Shown one piece after another: positions 51,301-64,000 of a DNA stretch of 64,000 nt (position 1 is its first letter; each line of letters begins with the position of its first letter). A program made the translations under genes and the position numbers. The notes below the pieces were generated by a model. It saw only the letters and a program-made list of their open reading frames with translations. It searched no databases and had not been told where the DNA came from. The stretch comes from Orthonyx spaldingii (lineage: Eukaryota > Chordata > Aves > Passeriformes > Orthonychidae): NCBI GenBank assembly GCA_013397795.1, contig VZTJ01005950.1:96330-160329 (forward strand). The letters run 5' to 3'.

Positions 51301-54300
51301 TTTAAAGAAATCCATTTACATTACATCTTCATAGAAAACGAAGGATAAAGGACCACATCAGATGACCTAATATCTACATCAAAGGCAACTTGTAAAACTC
51401 ACAAAGTGGATAAAAGGATGAAAAGGATGGCGAAGAATTTCAAAAAGCCCAGCAAACCTAAGAGTTACTGCCTCTAAAGAAATAAATATATTTATTTCCA
51501 AAACAAAAAGTATCCATATCTGCCCAAAAGTCATGCCTTCCACGTTGTCATAATTTCAGTGGGAACTATGGGATTTCACTGTCTCACAGAAATGAGCGGG
51601 ATGTATGTCACTATACTTTGTAGCACAATAAAATATTCTATTGAAATTACAAGATCTAAAAAACAATTACTTTATTGCTTCTTACAACTTTTTCACTGTA
51701 AAATTCAACTCCAAGGTAGTAATTGGCAGGGACAAAATTATGTGGCAATTAGGGCATGACAGCAAAAGCAAACAAGAACTGAAAATGGGTTCGACACTTC
51801 TGGTAACAAGCAGGTAATTATCACAGCAGCTTGAAAGGGGCATAATCAACCAAACTGACATCATCCCTCCCACATAATAAAATGTGAAATCCCTTTACGT
51901 GCAGTGTAGCTCTTACACACAGCTGGTAAATGCTGCTAGTCTAGTCTTGATGTTTGTGTCTGCAGAGCAGCTGAAGTTACATTTGGAATGGTTCAAGAGT
52001 GGATAATTTTATTTATTTATTTAGGATGGTAATAGCTATTACATGTTTTCATCCACTGTGGACTAGAGATATTATCACTAGAAAATGTTATTTTATAAAA
52101 TTGCCCTCTCTTTTCTGAGTATAACTTTGTTTTCAAAGTTCCTAGAAAATAGAAAAAAACCTCTGCCTACCATTACCCTTCCACCACTGTCTACAAGATA
52201 AAATAGGTTTAATACTTTTAATATAAAAATAGCAAGTTGCTAGCTTTAAATATGCTTAATTCCTAACTCCTATATTTTACCGGCAACACTTTTTTACCCC
52301 ACGATGCATTTGTTTAAACTGAGGTGTGAACATTAACTGTTGTCTCAAAGCAGCACTGTGCCATGGACATGCCTGTTGTTATCTCAACACAGTCTAACTG
52401 CAAAATAAACAGTAATGCATTCATCTCCATCATGTATTTGAAGTAATTAAAATATTATTAAAAACCCCCATTCATTTATCTGCTGTGCCCTTTCAGCACT
52501 ATTTTACTGCGAGATTCTCACTCTCATCAGTGCAGAGTTAGGAAAACCCATCAGCCCTGACTGACTCAATCAATGGTGGTTGTTTCATCTGTTACAGCAG
52601 GATGGGGGGAACCTCCTTCTTCCCTGTTTTGTATATTCCTAACCCATGTTCTTCTCCATTTTCTCCCTCTTTGTGTTGACAAATCCATTTACCTCCACAC
52701 AGTCTGTCAACACCATTAACTGGCTGCTCCCACCTTTTTCCACCTCATTAACAGCAAGGCCGAACCCAACACTAATCCCTAAGTCTGCCCTTAACTATTT
52801 CCACACAGGTCCCACCTTTCAGATGGGTTTCGTTCCTTGTTTCTTGGATACAAGCAATTTTCAGCACACTGGAATTGCAGCTCAACTTGTATTGATTTTC
52901 CGGGACAAATTTCCACAAAACATTTACAGAATATCTGCACCTGTCATTTTGTAAACTGTGCTGCAAGTACAGCAACCATAAGTAAATGTATGAATTATTA
53001 GCCCTTATTTGCTCGTCTTTAGAAGCTCAACACTAACACATCACAACATGAATTCTTTAGACAGCTGTTAAGAATTCTATATCTATGTTTTTTGTTATAT
53101 TTAGCCTTTTTTTTTCCCCACAAAATTCTCACAAAGAGAAAATTGGCTTCCTGGGTCTCAGCTTCTGAAAAAAACTAGGATAGTTTTGAGTATTCCTTGT
53201 AAAAATGAAATTTGATGAGTGTGTAGCCTAAACACGGCATGCCTTGACTTGTGGAAGGTTTAATTTACTGGCAAGTAAAGCAGATGTGGGCACAACAGGA
53301 GATACTTAATTGCTGACTATATGTTACTGACACGATAAAGATGTTAATGCTATACCAAACCTTGTCTTTTTTCCTGCACATCTGAACCATTTTAAATCTC
53401 AAATTACTTAAAAAGGTTAAAATTGTTCAAGATGTATTATCAAGAATTCTCTACACTAGAATAAAAATGATAAAAGCACAAGTTTATAAATTTAAAACTA
53501 TACCATAGTGAAAGGAAACATTAACCTCAAAGCTAAAAAAGGTAAAGACTAAATAACTAATTTAAAAAGTTATTTGTAAACCAACTGCCATCGATGAGGC
53601 CTATTCCTTTTAAAAGCCAAGCTTCTCTGAACACAGGGATTTTACTATGAGAACACGAAAAACAGCTTTACAAGGGAAACCTAGCATGGGTCAATGCAAA
53701 ACTAACAGGACTTGGACAACAGTCAAATATTCACCTGAAGCAACACGTAAGCCACAAGTACCCTTTCCAAACTGGGGTTACACTGTCAGGAGCCACTTCC
53801 CAGCCAGGATCTCCATGCAGGCATCTGAGCACTGCACTGGCAGAGCAACAGGGCTGAGCAGCTGCAATAAAAGGCGACTGCCCAAGTCACTGCTGCCAGC
53901 AGAACAGATCTCTGCAACCGTGGCCTTAAATGCCCTGCAAATATAAAGCTAACTAGAAAGTTTCCATTACCAACAAAACACAGGGAGGTAAATTACGAGG
54001 GAACAGGTCCTCAGAAGTGATGAGGTGGGAAACCTTCAGTAACCTTCACCACCTTCTCTTCCCCAAGTATCTTTGTTCTGTTTCAGTGACAGATTGCACC
54101 AGAAATGCCTTTTTACTGAAAACTCAAAGCTACAGCAGCATCCAGGAGCCACAGCATTCAGCATACTAGATAAGGATATTCTATGACACTTTAATTCTAA
54201 AGACTTGGGGGAACATGTAAGATTCTGAAATTCCAGGCCTCATTCTGACCTACAAGCTCCAGGAACAAGCACATAAAGTTGTCTGATAAAGGGACAAATA

Positions 54301-55132
54301 CTGGTTTTCTTCTTTGCATCTGGACCCTACAATGAAGGTGACATGGTTGGTTCAGAGTCCCTAAGGGAAACTTCCTTCATTGAATAGCTGGAAATAATGT
54401 TTTGTTGGAAAAAGTGCAGTCTTCCGAAGTAGAGGTCCTCCCAATAAAAGCTCTGAGAGGATGCCAGAAAAACAAAGCTAATAGTAGCACCAAGAATTTT
54501 ACTTTCTCTATATACAGACACACCCCAACACCTTATTGTCCTACAGCCAATTCTACATCCCAATCTGCAGATATGTTGAGGGTTTCTTTCTTCCAAAAAT
54601 GAAATAAAAAGTTGAGGTTTAGCTTCCACTGGAAAATAAAAACAAATGTGCACTTGAGTTTCATTAGACACACCCCACATTAGTACACCCCAACATTTAA
54701 TTTATTGCAGAATAACACTACATTGGTAATGCACAGCATAAGAACTTCAGCTTAAAAGAACCCCAAAAACAACACTGACAAAGTATTCTACCATTAAACA
54801 GAATCTCTTAACAATGCCACTGAACTCATGCTAAGCTTAATACAAAACATCACCGAACACAAACTTTACTTGCTAAGTACATTTCTGTTCTTTCTCTTCC
54901 AAGTCAAATTCAAGCCTGTGTAAATGCTTAGCCTTGGATGTGCACATTAAAAATAAAAACGTGTGAGTCTGAGAGCCTGACTCAAAACCATCACACCTGC
55001 ACATGCAGGGCTGAGTAATTAACCTGTGTAGTTCGTCAAGGACTGTCTGAAAGCCCTTTGGTTTTTATGCATTGTTATCAGCATCATTCAGAGCATTTGG
55101 ATGAAAAGCCTATTCTAAATTACTATGAAAGC

Positions 55133-55149
55133 TTTTTTTGGGGGGGGGA
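55133..55149. repeat. T7G10 homopolymer pair
   Basis: Seven T then ten G on the plus strand in intron 1. Such runs are mutable and error-prone in sequencing. Confidence 0.9.
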
Positions 55150-58100
55150 TGAAACCCTACCAATTATGATGACTTCTTTATGAATTCTTCTGAAGAATTG
55201 TGTTGTTTCAAGTTTCTTTGGCCATAAATCTTATATTTGGGTTGACTCCAAAAAAATCATAAAAATTAAGACTGCTAAACTTATTAGCTAATAAATACAC
55301 CATCAGCACAATAAACCATGAAAGAATCCTTCAATGGATTTAATTTTTAAAATTAATGACAGTACATCTCAGAAAGCACACTGCTAAACAATGAATGGCA
55401 GGGGAAAAAAACTTCTCTGAAAAATGTCATCCATTCCTAAATATCTCACACAAAAATTAATTTGCGACCCTACTGCACCAGCTGCAAAATTCCTTCTCTG
55501 CTGCCTTGTATACTTTCGAAGATTACACGAACCAAATTTCAAATCACCAGGAAAATCATGGGCCAAATACAACGGTGGTCTGACATGCTACTCACCAACA
55601 CCTCAGTAAGAAAGGTTTCTCTTTCATTTTGTCAAGGAGTTGCTGAGTGAGTACAGCAACTACTGATGTTCTTAACACACATAAGAAAAAATTCTAACTT
55701 TGTAAGATGTAAGTTTCAAAGAGACATAACAAAAACTACCAAGGCCAATCAATTCTGCAAGGTGACAAATGTATCAAAAGAAAACATACTCAAAATAAGT
55801 GTGAGTCAGATAAGCAGCTACTATCAGTTTACTACAGGGACTCTTTGAATAAAGCAAAGAGTTAACAGTATTCTCCCACAACCAGACTTTTAATACCTGC
55901 ATTAAAGCTAAGGAAAACAGTCCAACTCCTATTACATACTTCTAAAAAGAAATTTATAGTAGAAGTACGTCTGAAGTTACGTGTTAAAAAAAAAATAACA
56001 GCCAACAAATACTTAGAAATTTTCATCGTATTATTCAGGAAGATCTAAGAACACCAAAATATTTTTAAAACAATAATAGAAAGTAAAGGTTTAAGCCACA
56101 TTAGAAAACCTCCCCCTAAAGCTTACAGTTATTGCAGTACTTCTTAAGGCAGAGTTTCATGATAAAAATACTCATTTTGTGCGGCAGAGACACACAAAAG
56201 GATTCTTCGGGATGCCAAACACTTTCAGAACTCTCCAATGATGACTCATCCTGTTATGTATACAAAGCTTTCATTAAAAAAAAAAAAAAGTCAGTTGGCA
56301 TCATTACAGATCCTCAGTTAGCAATCTTCAACTTACTGTTAGTTCTTGTACAAAGTATTCTAAACACTGCAATGAAGTACTCTGGTATGCTAATTCTGGG
56401 GAGGAAAACGTGCAACTTAACTTGAATGGCCTTTCTTACACAGAGTTTCTACTCCAGTTCACCAACGGCTCCAAGATGGCCTCGAACACAGTTTTTAGCT
56501 ACACAGAAATTCTTTGTTGCTCCACAACAGTTCCTTGCCAGTCGCGCTGATCAACTATTTTGCCAAAACCAGAAAAATAAGTCTTTCAAAATGAGCCTTG
56601 ATGACTGGAACAAAAAGAACCACTTCTTCAAAGAAAAAAAAAAAGCAGGGGGGAGGGTAGTTTAACTGCTCCTAAAAACTTTGAAAGCATTCCTCTTGGC
56701 TCTCTCCTTAGAAGTGCTGTTTTAATCCCCCCCACCCAACTTAATTAATTTATTTAGATAATCTGTTGTTCTGCAACAAAACCACAATAAACTAAAACTG
56801 CCACATAGATGCAAACAATTGTGATGAACTGTGCTGCTGTACTGATGAGTATTTGTTAATAAGACAGCTTTCTTTTTTATATATACAACTTCTTTGAAAT
56901 GTGGTGTTGGTTTTTATTTTTAACTGGCTGTTGTTTTCTTTTACATACGAATGTCTGCAAGATGTACCGAAACCAGAAGCCTCCCACAGCACTACACACA
57001 GTACAAGGAGCCTGCACCTCACTCCGTCAAGTCTTTCCAGACTTTTCCAAGGCAAGAGGGCCGTTTTCATTCCTGCTCATCTTCTACCTGCAGGCAGCCA
57101 CCTCCAAATCCAGGCAGGGGGGAGGGAGCTTTAGCTCCAACAAGCATTGACCACCTCAAACTCATGTCCAGATTCACTCCACACAGGCAGCAAGTCTGGA
57201 GTTCACAGCCCTCCCACAGCATCGTCTGGCCGAACTCAAACAAACAAGCGAGACAGAAAAGATTCCCTTTATGTTCAATCCCTCCAGTCACTCACTTCTC
57301 TAATAATTCAGTTCCTAGTGTTGATCTTTTTCTAAATATGGCCACATAAGCATAAGCAGTGAGCCTCAGTGCCAGCTATGCAATTTCTCTTTCCCACTGG
57401 GGACAAGCTTTCCAGCATCTCAGATGTTTTCAGAACAGACGCCTCCCCCACCACTGCCACATATACATTTTATTTTATTTCTTATGAACGCCTCTTACCC
57501 ACAGCAGTTACAAGTGCCAAATCATCTGATTTCACAGAGTGTCAAAAGAAAAGCCAGATCTAAGAACTTATATAGCATTTTCTATCCCTTCTTCCTCTGC
57601 AACATGTTGATTTGGAAATAATACTCTTCATTTGCTCAAGTTCCAACGACCACAAGAAGTCTGCTGTCCCTCTCCAGTCATTTACCCTGATCACAGGACT
57701 TAATCAACTACAGCATGTTTCTGCAAGTTTATGCTGTCCATGGGTACTGTCAAGGCTATACGTGATCAAAGATATAAACTAAATTTGTGGATTCATGCTA
57801 TGAGTCTGAGCTTGAAGCATACTGATTTCCATGTTTCACAAAAATTAAACCTAAAGAACAGCCCATATTTTTCTGCTTCCAGACGAGCTATAAAGACTTG
57901 TCTTAGAAAGCGTAACGAAATCCTTTTTATTTTTTAATTTAGTCGTAAGTTTTTGTTATTCTCTCATTATTTATGTACTACCACAGGTGGTCATGGCAAA
58001 TTACCAATGTAATTTATGCTGGTTCTTTAACTGTAAGACTAGCTTACTAATTAAATACCAGAAAAAAACCCAAACAAACAAAAAAAATCCCCCACACCCC

Positions 58101-58439
58101 AGTCTCCAGCAGTTAAAAAGCAGAGGTACCCCCACGAAAGCAGGAGACACCCCCAGACAACAACAGAAGCTTCGTATTTGTCTTTAGCAGACTATGTTTA
58201 AATGAAAGCAGACACCATTTTCATCTCCTCGCATTTAATCACCGGTGGATGGAAGAGGGCAGAGGAATAAGCAAAGCCAGCTGCAGCTTCGGCAGAGGTT
58301 TGGACGGGGCTGGGGTCTGGGGGTGAACAACCAGCCTCACAAAAAGCAGGAGGCATTTCCAAGCACACGGCACAAACATAATGGAGGGTCCAGCGCGGAG
58401 CGTGGGCTTGGCTCCACCGAACAAACAAAAGGGGATACT

Positions 58440-58640
58440 TTAATCATATTTTAATGAGGCTTTGCACGTGACCTGGTCCATTAGATGCTGAAATGCTGCT
58501 GCAGTTACTCTACAGCCACCTTGGCATTTGGTGGCTAATGCTCCAACTGGCCGCTACAGTACCCCTGAGGAAGGAAAAATAAATAAAGCTGCTGCAGCAG
58601 CTTTGGTTGATAACAGCATTAATACACTGGGGGTTTTAAA
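58440..58640. promoter_or_regulatory. Candidate regulatory element in intron 1
   Basis: The stretch combines a CACGTG E-box (in TTTGCACGTGACC, near 58465), an imperfect inverted CCACC/GGTGG pair (near 58517-58533), TTTGGTGGCTAATGC and the 20-bp palindrome. No transposon signature is present. Clustering of such motifs in the first intron of an enhancer-regulating gene suggests a cis-element, but nothing in the sequence alone proves conservation or activity. Confidence 0.25.
58585..58604. repeat. Perfect 20-bp palindrome in intron 1
   Basis: AAAGCTGCTGCAGCAGCTTT is identical to its reverse complement. It sits in a stretch (about 58440-58640) that is less repetitive and more GC-balanced than the surrounding intron. 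Confidence 0.97.
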
Positions 58641-61600
58641 GATCTCTAGACCCACAGACATCAGCATGATCAAGTGTGAAACCTTAACTCACTAATAACC
58701 AGTACTATCAGGAGACATATTACACAGAATAATTAAGTCAATTTATGTTACATAAAAAACAGGTTCATTATCCAAATACAAATATTATTTAACTGATAGA
58801 ATGAATCAAAACTTAAGCTATGCAATAGACATTTAACATCAGAAAACAAGATACTGTGGTTCCTTAAGGCTGCAAAAAGTGAAAAAACTTCCTGCCCTAA
58901 GAACCACAAAAAACTTGCTAACAGTCCAGAAATCCTGCTTTTGGAGTCTCTTACTGCCTTCAAAAAGCAGTCCTGTCACACACATACAATTTTTTTCAGT
59001 TTAAATAAAATTTCCCTGATGTGCCCTACTGCTTTCAACCACATCTTTGGCATTTGTGCACATCTTTGGAAAGTATATAGTCTGGTTTTCCCACACGTAC
59101 ATTTTCACGGATCCTGATAATTATAACCACAACTCACATTGAAAAGGTGATCACAAAATTAGCATTTACTGTCTCTTCCAATATTTACTACGCAGCACTG
59201 ATGCTAGAAGGTAGAAAGATGAAGACAATCCCCAGTGAAAGTCTGCTGTTCTCACACTATGCAGCCGAACTTGGCATGCTGGAAGTTTGTGTGATTGAGG
59301 AGAGGCTGGACACATTCAAAGGAGATTTTTATGCTCAACAGATCTAACACAGCAATACCATCCTTGACTCCAGAAATCCCACAATTCTTTCCCAATCTCC
59401 TGCAATTAGTGGTTTGAGGAAGTATCATTACAAAATTACTCTTATTTTCCTATTAACCACTGCAGCAAACATGATGATGGGACATCCACATCTCTGATCT
59501 GACCTGGCACAGATGCTGTTGTGAAATACGTAATTTCTCCATTTTATTCTACAAATAGACTCTGAACCAACAAAGCTCATCATACCGCCCATATTACCGT
59601 CACATCTAAAGATTCATTGTTACCAACACTAAACTTCACTTCCAGCCTTGTATTCAACATTCTGAACTCTGAAAACTGAACCTGCAACTACGCAGCTTTT
59701 AGTGGTTTATAGAAGTTTCATTCCTCCGAAAGACTGGTTCCTGATTTCTGACATCCAGACACTCTCATGTGGGCTTCCAGAGATTCAGTTCTGCATGGTG
59801 GGAAGCAGGGGGTGGGGAAGCAAGAAAATGCCCAAGCATCCTATATACCCCTTCCCATTCAGGATCTTTGTCCATACTGTATATAAAAGGTTATATACCT
59901 CACGCCTTAGTCAGGTCATTATCTACCACAGCAAAACAATAACCTTGAGGCAAGCTTCATGTCATACAATCATGCTTTTTAACAAGATGTTTTCACAGAA
60001 CACCTATTTTTCTTCTATTTAGGCAACACGAAGCTCTTCTGGCAGCTCAATGGATTCTCCTAAGTCACCGAATTCCTTGCACAACATCAGAAATAAGTTA
60101 AAGCCCCTGTGTCGTGTAAGGACAGTCACCTGACATTTTGCTGCTATCTTCCTCATTTGAAACAATATCCAATCCAAGAGCATTCTAAGTTTACTTTATA
60201 TAGAGAATTTGTAATTTTTTGCTTCTTCTCATCACTTAAAGACTACCAACACAGATTTGTGCAAGATTATTCTGCCCCCCACCCTGGATCAAATTCTGAT
60301 TTTCAGCACTTAGGCTCATCTTTTTGACAGAATTTGGCAAGCATCTTTGAATGCCAGGACGAAAAAGGAGTTTTATGAAAAACAGTTGGTGTTCATTGCC
60401 TGTGGGCAAGTTCATCCTCATTCCTAAAAGTCGCTTAATTTCATCCATCCACTTTCCATAAGGATGTGGTCAATGTTCATGAGGAAACCTAGTAAAAGAC
60501 AAAGCCTATTATGCAGAATCCCATGATAGGGATGGTTCTGACCTGGACTGTGTGTACTGGGATGGGAAGGAGCTCTGTCAGCAAATTTCACTTTTGCTGC
60601 TCAAGTACAATCAGGGTATAGGATTATCTGCAGAAAGTTTAGTTCTGATGAGTTTAGCAGGCTTAGGAGGCTGTTGGAAGGACTGGAGAGGAGATTACAG
60701 GAGAGATTATTTCAAGATACATCTTCTTTCAGTACAAGCTGCAACCACTGAAAGGATTCTGCACACTGATTTTGGACTCCCTAAAATGCAACCACTTGCC
60801 CCCCATCCTTGATTCTCTTAGAGCTTTAAGAGACATAACCCTACCACCACTGCTTTTCTACCCCTAACTACACCACTACAGCACATCTTCCAAATTCCTC
60901 AGAAGTAATTTCATGCTCAGAACATGCTACAGAACAGTCAGAAAAAACCTGCCATTATAAACTGCTGAAGAAACCACAACCATCACTGGCTTTTCCGTTA
61001 CAAAGGAGCCCTGACAAGACAGACTTCCCAAAAAAAAGTCTACTACTCTTCACCTACAAATATATATCTTGCTTACCAGGAAAGCCAACTAAGCAGCTCT
61101 TCTTTACCTGCCTCCTTGGCCTGAAACTTCTGGCACAGGAGATGGTGAGAAGTACAAGGACAGGATGTGGAGTCCCACATGCAAAACTATTCAGCTTTCA
61201 TCATTCTGATAAAATTCAACACATAATATTGGTTTTTCAGATGCTGATTGCGTTTGATGAAATTGAGTATCAGACAGTAGGCTGGGTCTCAGGCATGGAA
61301 TACACATCTAGCTCAGGAAGAAGTTCTCTCAGGAAGAAGCCCAGTTCTCTCTTAGTGACCCCAAAGTGCCCCTTTTTTTCTTTGCACAAAACAGAACAGC
61401 GATTCTTGCCAGGCTCTGGGAAGCAGTGGGAGTAAAACATGACTAATTGGCCAGTAAAAGAATAATAGAGAAATCAAGAACAAGTTTATGCAATTTATAA
61501 TTGTTGTGATTTCAGCTTAGCACTGTTTCACAGCATCTAAGTTGACAGAAAACTGTTCTCACATTTTCTTGGTATTTGAAGAATGACAAACTATTCCACA

Positions 61601-64000
61601 ATGCCTGGTTTATTTTTTTCTGAAGCATCCTGTTACCCACACTTTCTGATCACGCAGAGCAGCAATCGGTTAGCACTATTCAAAATAGTAGGTACAGAAT
61701 AGTCTAGGCTATCGAATTCTTACTTGTACTGATGAATGTTTACTCTCATGACTATTTTATTTCAATGAAAAACTTTCTATTGACTTCACTTGTCTTTGAA
61801 ACAGAATTGTGTACCTTAGAGAATACTCTATCATGCTGATTAATAATTAAATGAATCCATACAGTACTTATTCACTGACAGTTCTTTATTTGGAGGTCCA
61901 AAGGCATCAATAATGAAAACTCGTCTGTAGTCCTGGCAAAGCTGTCAGCAGCAGACGTTGAAGATGAGGCAGCCATGAGGAAAGAAATAAACATATTATA
62001 GGATGGTTTACATAGGAACTGCATGTAGGTCTATCAACGACCAGGGGAACTACTCTCCCCTAAACTTTACACCTCTCAGCTTTCACTAGAGAATAAAGCA
62101 GCCAACTATCTTCATCAACATGGGTGAATGCAGATGTCAGAACTGGCCAGAGCAATCCCGGGCTACACAGCACAGCCCAGAAACTCTGACTTTCCGGTAA
62201 CAAACTAAACTGGAGTCAACCGATTTCAAAACATCCCCAACAGAAGCAACAGAACTGCCTGAAACAGTAGTTATTCACCACTTCAGGTCCAGGATTTTAA
62301 AACTTTCTATGGAATAGTGACACAACCATCTCGGTTATTGAACCACAGGCATCAAGACAGATTCAACACCTACATGCATTTCTGCCAAATGGAAGAAAGA
62401 AAGTAATTAAGTCACTAACTCCTCATAGCTAAACATTCTTCATCCTTCTAGGTGGATTTTACTATCTGAAGACATATATACCAGAGGATAAAAAAACGAT
62501 GTGTCTAACCATCTAGTTGTCTAATACATATCTAAACAAAACATACAGGGCAGACTCCTCTCCCCAGCCCAGTTTCAAGAATTTGTTAATGCAGGATTGT
62601 ACCCTGATCCACACAAACCACCTCAGGAATCTTCCAGACTTCCTCACCATCACTCTCTTCTTTCAAGAATTAGACTTCAAGTTGTAATAGCTGGTACTCC
62701 TGGAGCTGCTTAAAACTGTCTTCACATCATTCTCTAAACTGTTTTTCTCAATTTAAAATTTTTAGCTTTCTTTAACAAGGTGAAAGCAAAGGTGACAAGG
62801 AAATGGAAGGAAAAGATGACTAAATACACATAAAAATAAGCACTGCTCACAGGGAAGCTACATCACCAAGGTGGATTAAGGTGAAAGACTGAAGTCTATG
62901 CTCCTCAACCTCTATCTCCCATCTGTCTTACAGATTATGTCCCTGTAACTCTGGGTTCCTCTTTCCTTAGCACTGCAAACCCACATTGCTTCCAAAAGCC
63001 CTCTACCTTGCTTCTGTACCCCTCCCCACGTGCAATTAGCCTTCTACTAAAATACTGCAAAGCCAAAGTGATTTTTTCCAACAAGAACAGTCTCTCAAAG
63101 GTCAATGGAAGTACTTACTGCTGAGCCCTGACCTCCATTTTATGGCAGTCCTGAACATACACTGAATGACTTCTGCCACTACTGTGACTAAACCTTCTGT
63201 ACACAAGGCAAGGCTGACATGGCAGTGACAACACCTAGCACACCTATTATTTGACCCAGACCAAGTAACCTTTGCAAAGGTTAGAAAATATTCTAGGCTT
63301 ATTTGTTCCCTCATGACTCTCCTTGACCACTCTTGGTGTCCTCTTGCCTGCTAAACACATTCTCAATGGTGCCACAAAACTGTGCTGCCAAAATTGCCCT
63401 ACTCAACCCTAAGGGCAAGGTGACTAAAATAAAGTTCCAACCTTATTCTTTGTCATTGCTCCAGATATGTCATCCTTGTATAGTCCCATCCAACCCATCC
63501 CTTCCCCCTGCCCCATCCTCTTTGTTCTGCCAAATACATCACATCCTTTTGCCCTGCTCCCTGTGCTTCAAAAAAGCCTTCAAACTGTATTAAACTCAGT
63601 ATCCTCACAAGTCCCTTGATTCAAAGAAGGCAGGTTTCTGCAGAACTATAAGCATAAATAGGAATTCCATTTGAGGTTTCCTGAATTCTGGAAAAAGCAC
63701 AGCTCCATTTCCTCCTGATCTAATCCCACCTCAAACAGATCCCCCATGGAATGATTATTCCCAGAACTGCCCTCTTCAGAGTTTGTCCCATTTTTCTCTA
63801 TGGCACCTGATATTATATGCTAACAGGGACTGCAAACTGGTTAACTATAAACTATATATAAACTACATAAACCAGGCAGTAATAACCTGCTCTCATGCAC
63901 TTCTTCCTAAACAGAGTCTTCCAAAAGCAATCTACCTGCTCTTTTTATAGCATGGGGGCAATTGGGACCCAGAAATTTAAAATAAGCAAAAAAAAAAAAA

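Larger units (their letters stand above)
38373..64000 (-). other. KMT2C: KMT2C intron 1 (partial)
   Basis: At least 25.6 kb upstream of exon 2, reaching the right edge. No CpG-island promoter or first coding exon (the AT-hook region) is visible, so the transcription start lies further right. A long first intron is normal for KMT2C. I recognised no confident CR1 or LTR here, which contrasts with introns 2-4. Notable items are an unclassified GC-rich block (about 38985-39330), a palindrome-bearing conserved-looking element (about 58440-58640), a T7G10 run at 55133-55149 and many A/T homopolymers. The long frames at 39257-39817 and 40134-40712 show no protein features. Confidence 0.85.

Noticed and set aside
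61316..61345. Short direct repeat of CTCAGGAAGAAG
   Set aside because: Two 12-base copies only, in a purine-rich stretch. Ordinary local duplication.
63989..64000. Terminal A-run as a retrocopy poly(A) tail
   Set aside because: Cut off by the window edge, and no gene-like sequence precedes it. A/T runs of this size are common in the window.

Overview
This is vertebrate, almost certainly avian, genomic DNA. The window is AT-rich intronic sequence carrying bird-type CR1 LINE 3' ends and one avian-type ERV LTR. It lies inside the 5' half of a single large gene on the minus strand. Five small coding exons join in frame and encode the N-terminal region of the histone H3K4 methyltransferase KMT2C (MLL3). 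Recognition rests on the translated exons matching the remembered vertebrate KMT2C N-terminus in order, with consensus splice sites and compatible phases at every junction.

Layout in transcription order (right to left): partial intron 1 (38373-64000, first coding exon not in the window); exon 2 (38284-38372); intron 2 (25231-38283, about 13.1 kb, with most of the transposable elements); exon 3 (25092-25230); intron 3 (11641-25091, about 13.5 kb); exon 4 (11434-11640); intron 4 (7807-11433, with a C-rich minisatellite broken by a 484-base assembly gap); exon 5 (7667-7806); intron 5 (6041-7666, with two short perfect hairpins); exon 6 (5931-6040); partial intron 6 (1-5930). The exons total 685 bp and encode about 228 residues, from just after the first-exon AT-hook region to the residue before the first PHD finger proper (expected in the next exon, left of the window). 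Exon numbers assume the usual vertebrate numbering.

The encoded segment holds the acidic post-AT-hook region and a split, insert-containing pre-PHD zinc knuckle: a CxxC pair in exon 4 and a HxxC pair in exon 6. In KMT2C this segment leads into the N-terminal PHD cluster used by the COMPASS-like enhancer H3K4 monomethylation complex.

Eight CR1 fragments were recognised, four in each orientation. One minus-oriented CR1 sits inside a solo ERV-type LTR, and 323 bp away lies a plus-oriented CR1, an arrangement that could form long double-stranded RNA in the transcript. There are two assembly gaps, one of which (11 N) is flanked by a near-duplicate sequence.

I see no second protein-coding gene, tRNA, rRNA, CRISPR array or new multi-gene system. 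The most interesting items are the G-quadruplex-capable minisatellite, the weak exon 2 donor site, the LTR/CR1 nest, the inverted CR1 pair and several perfect palindromes.
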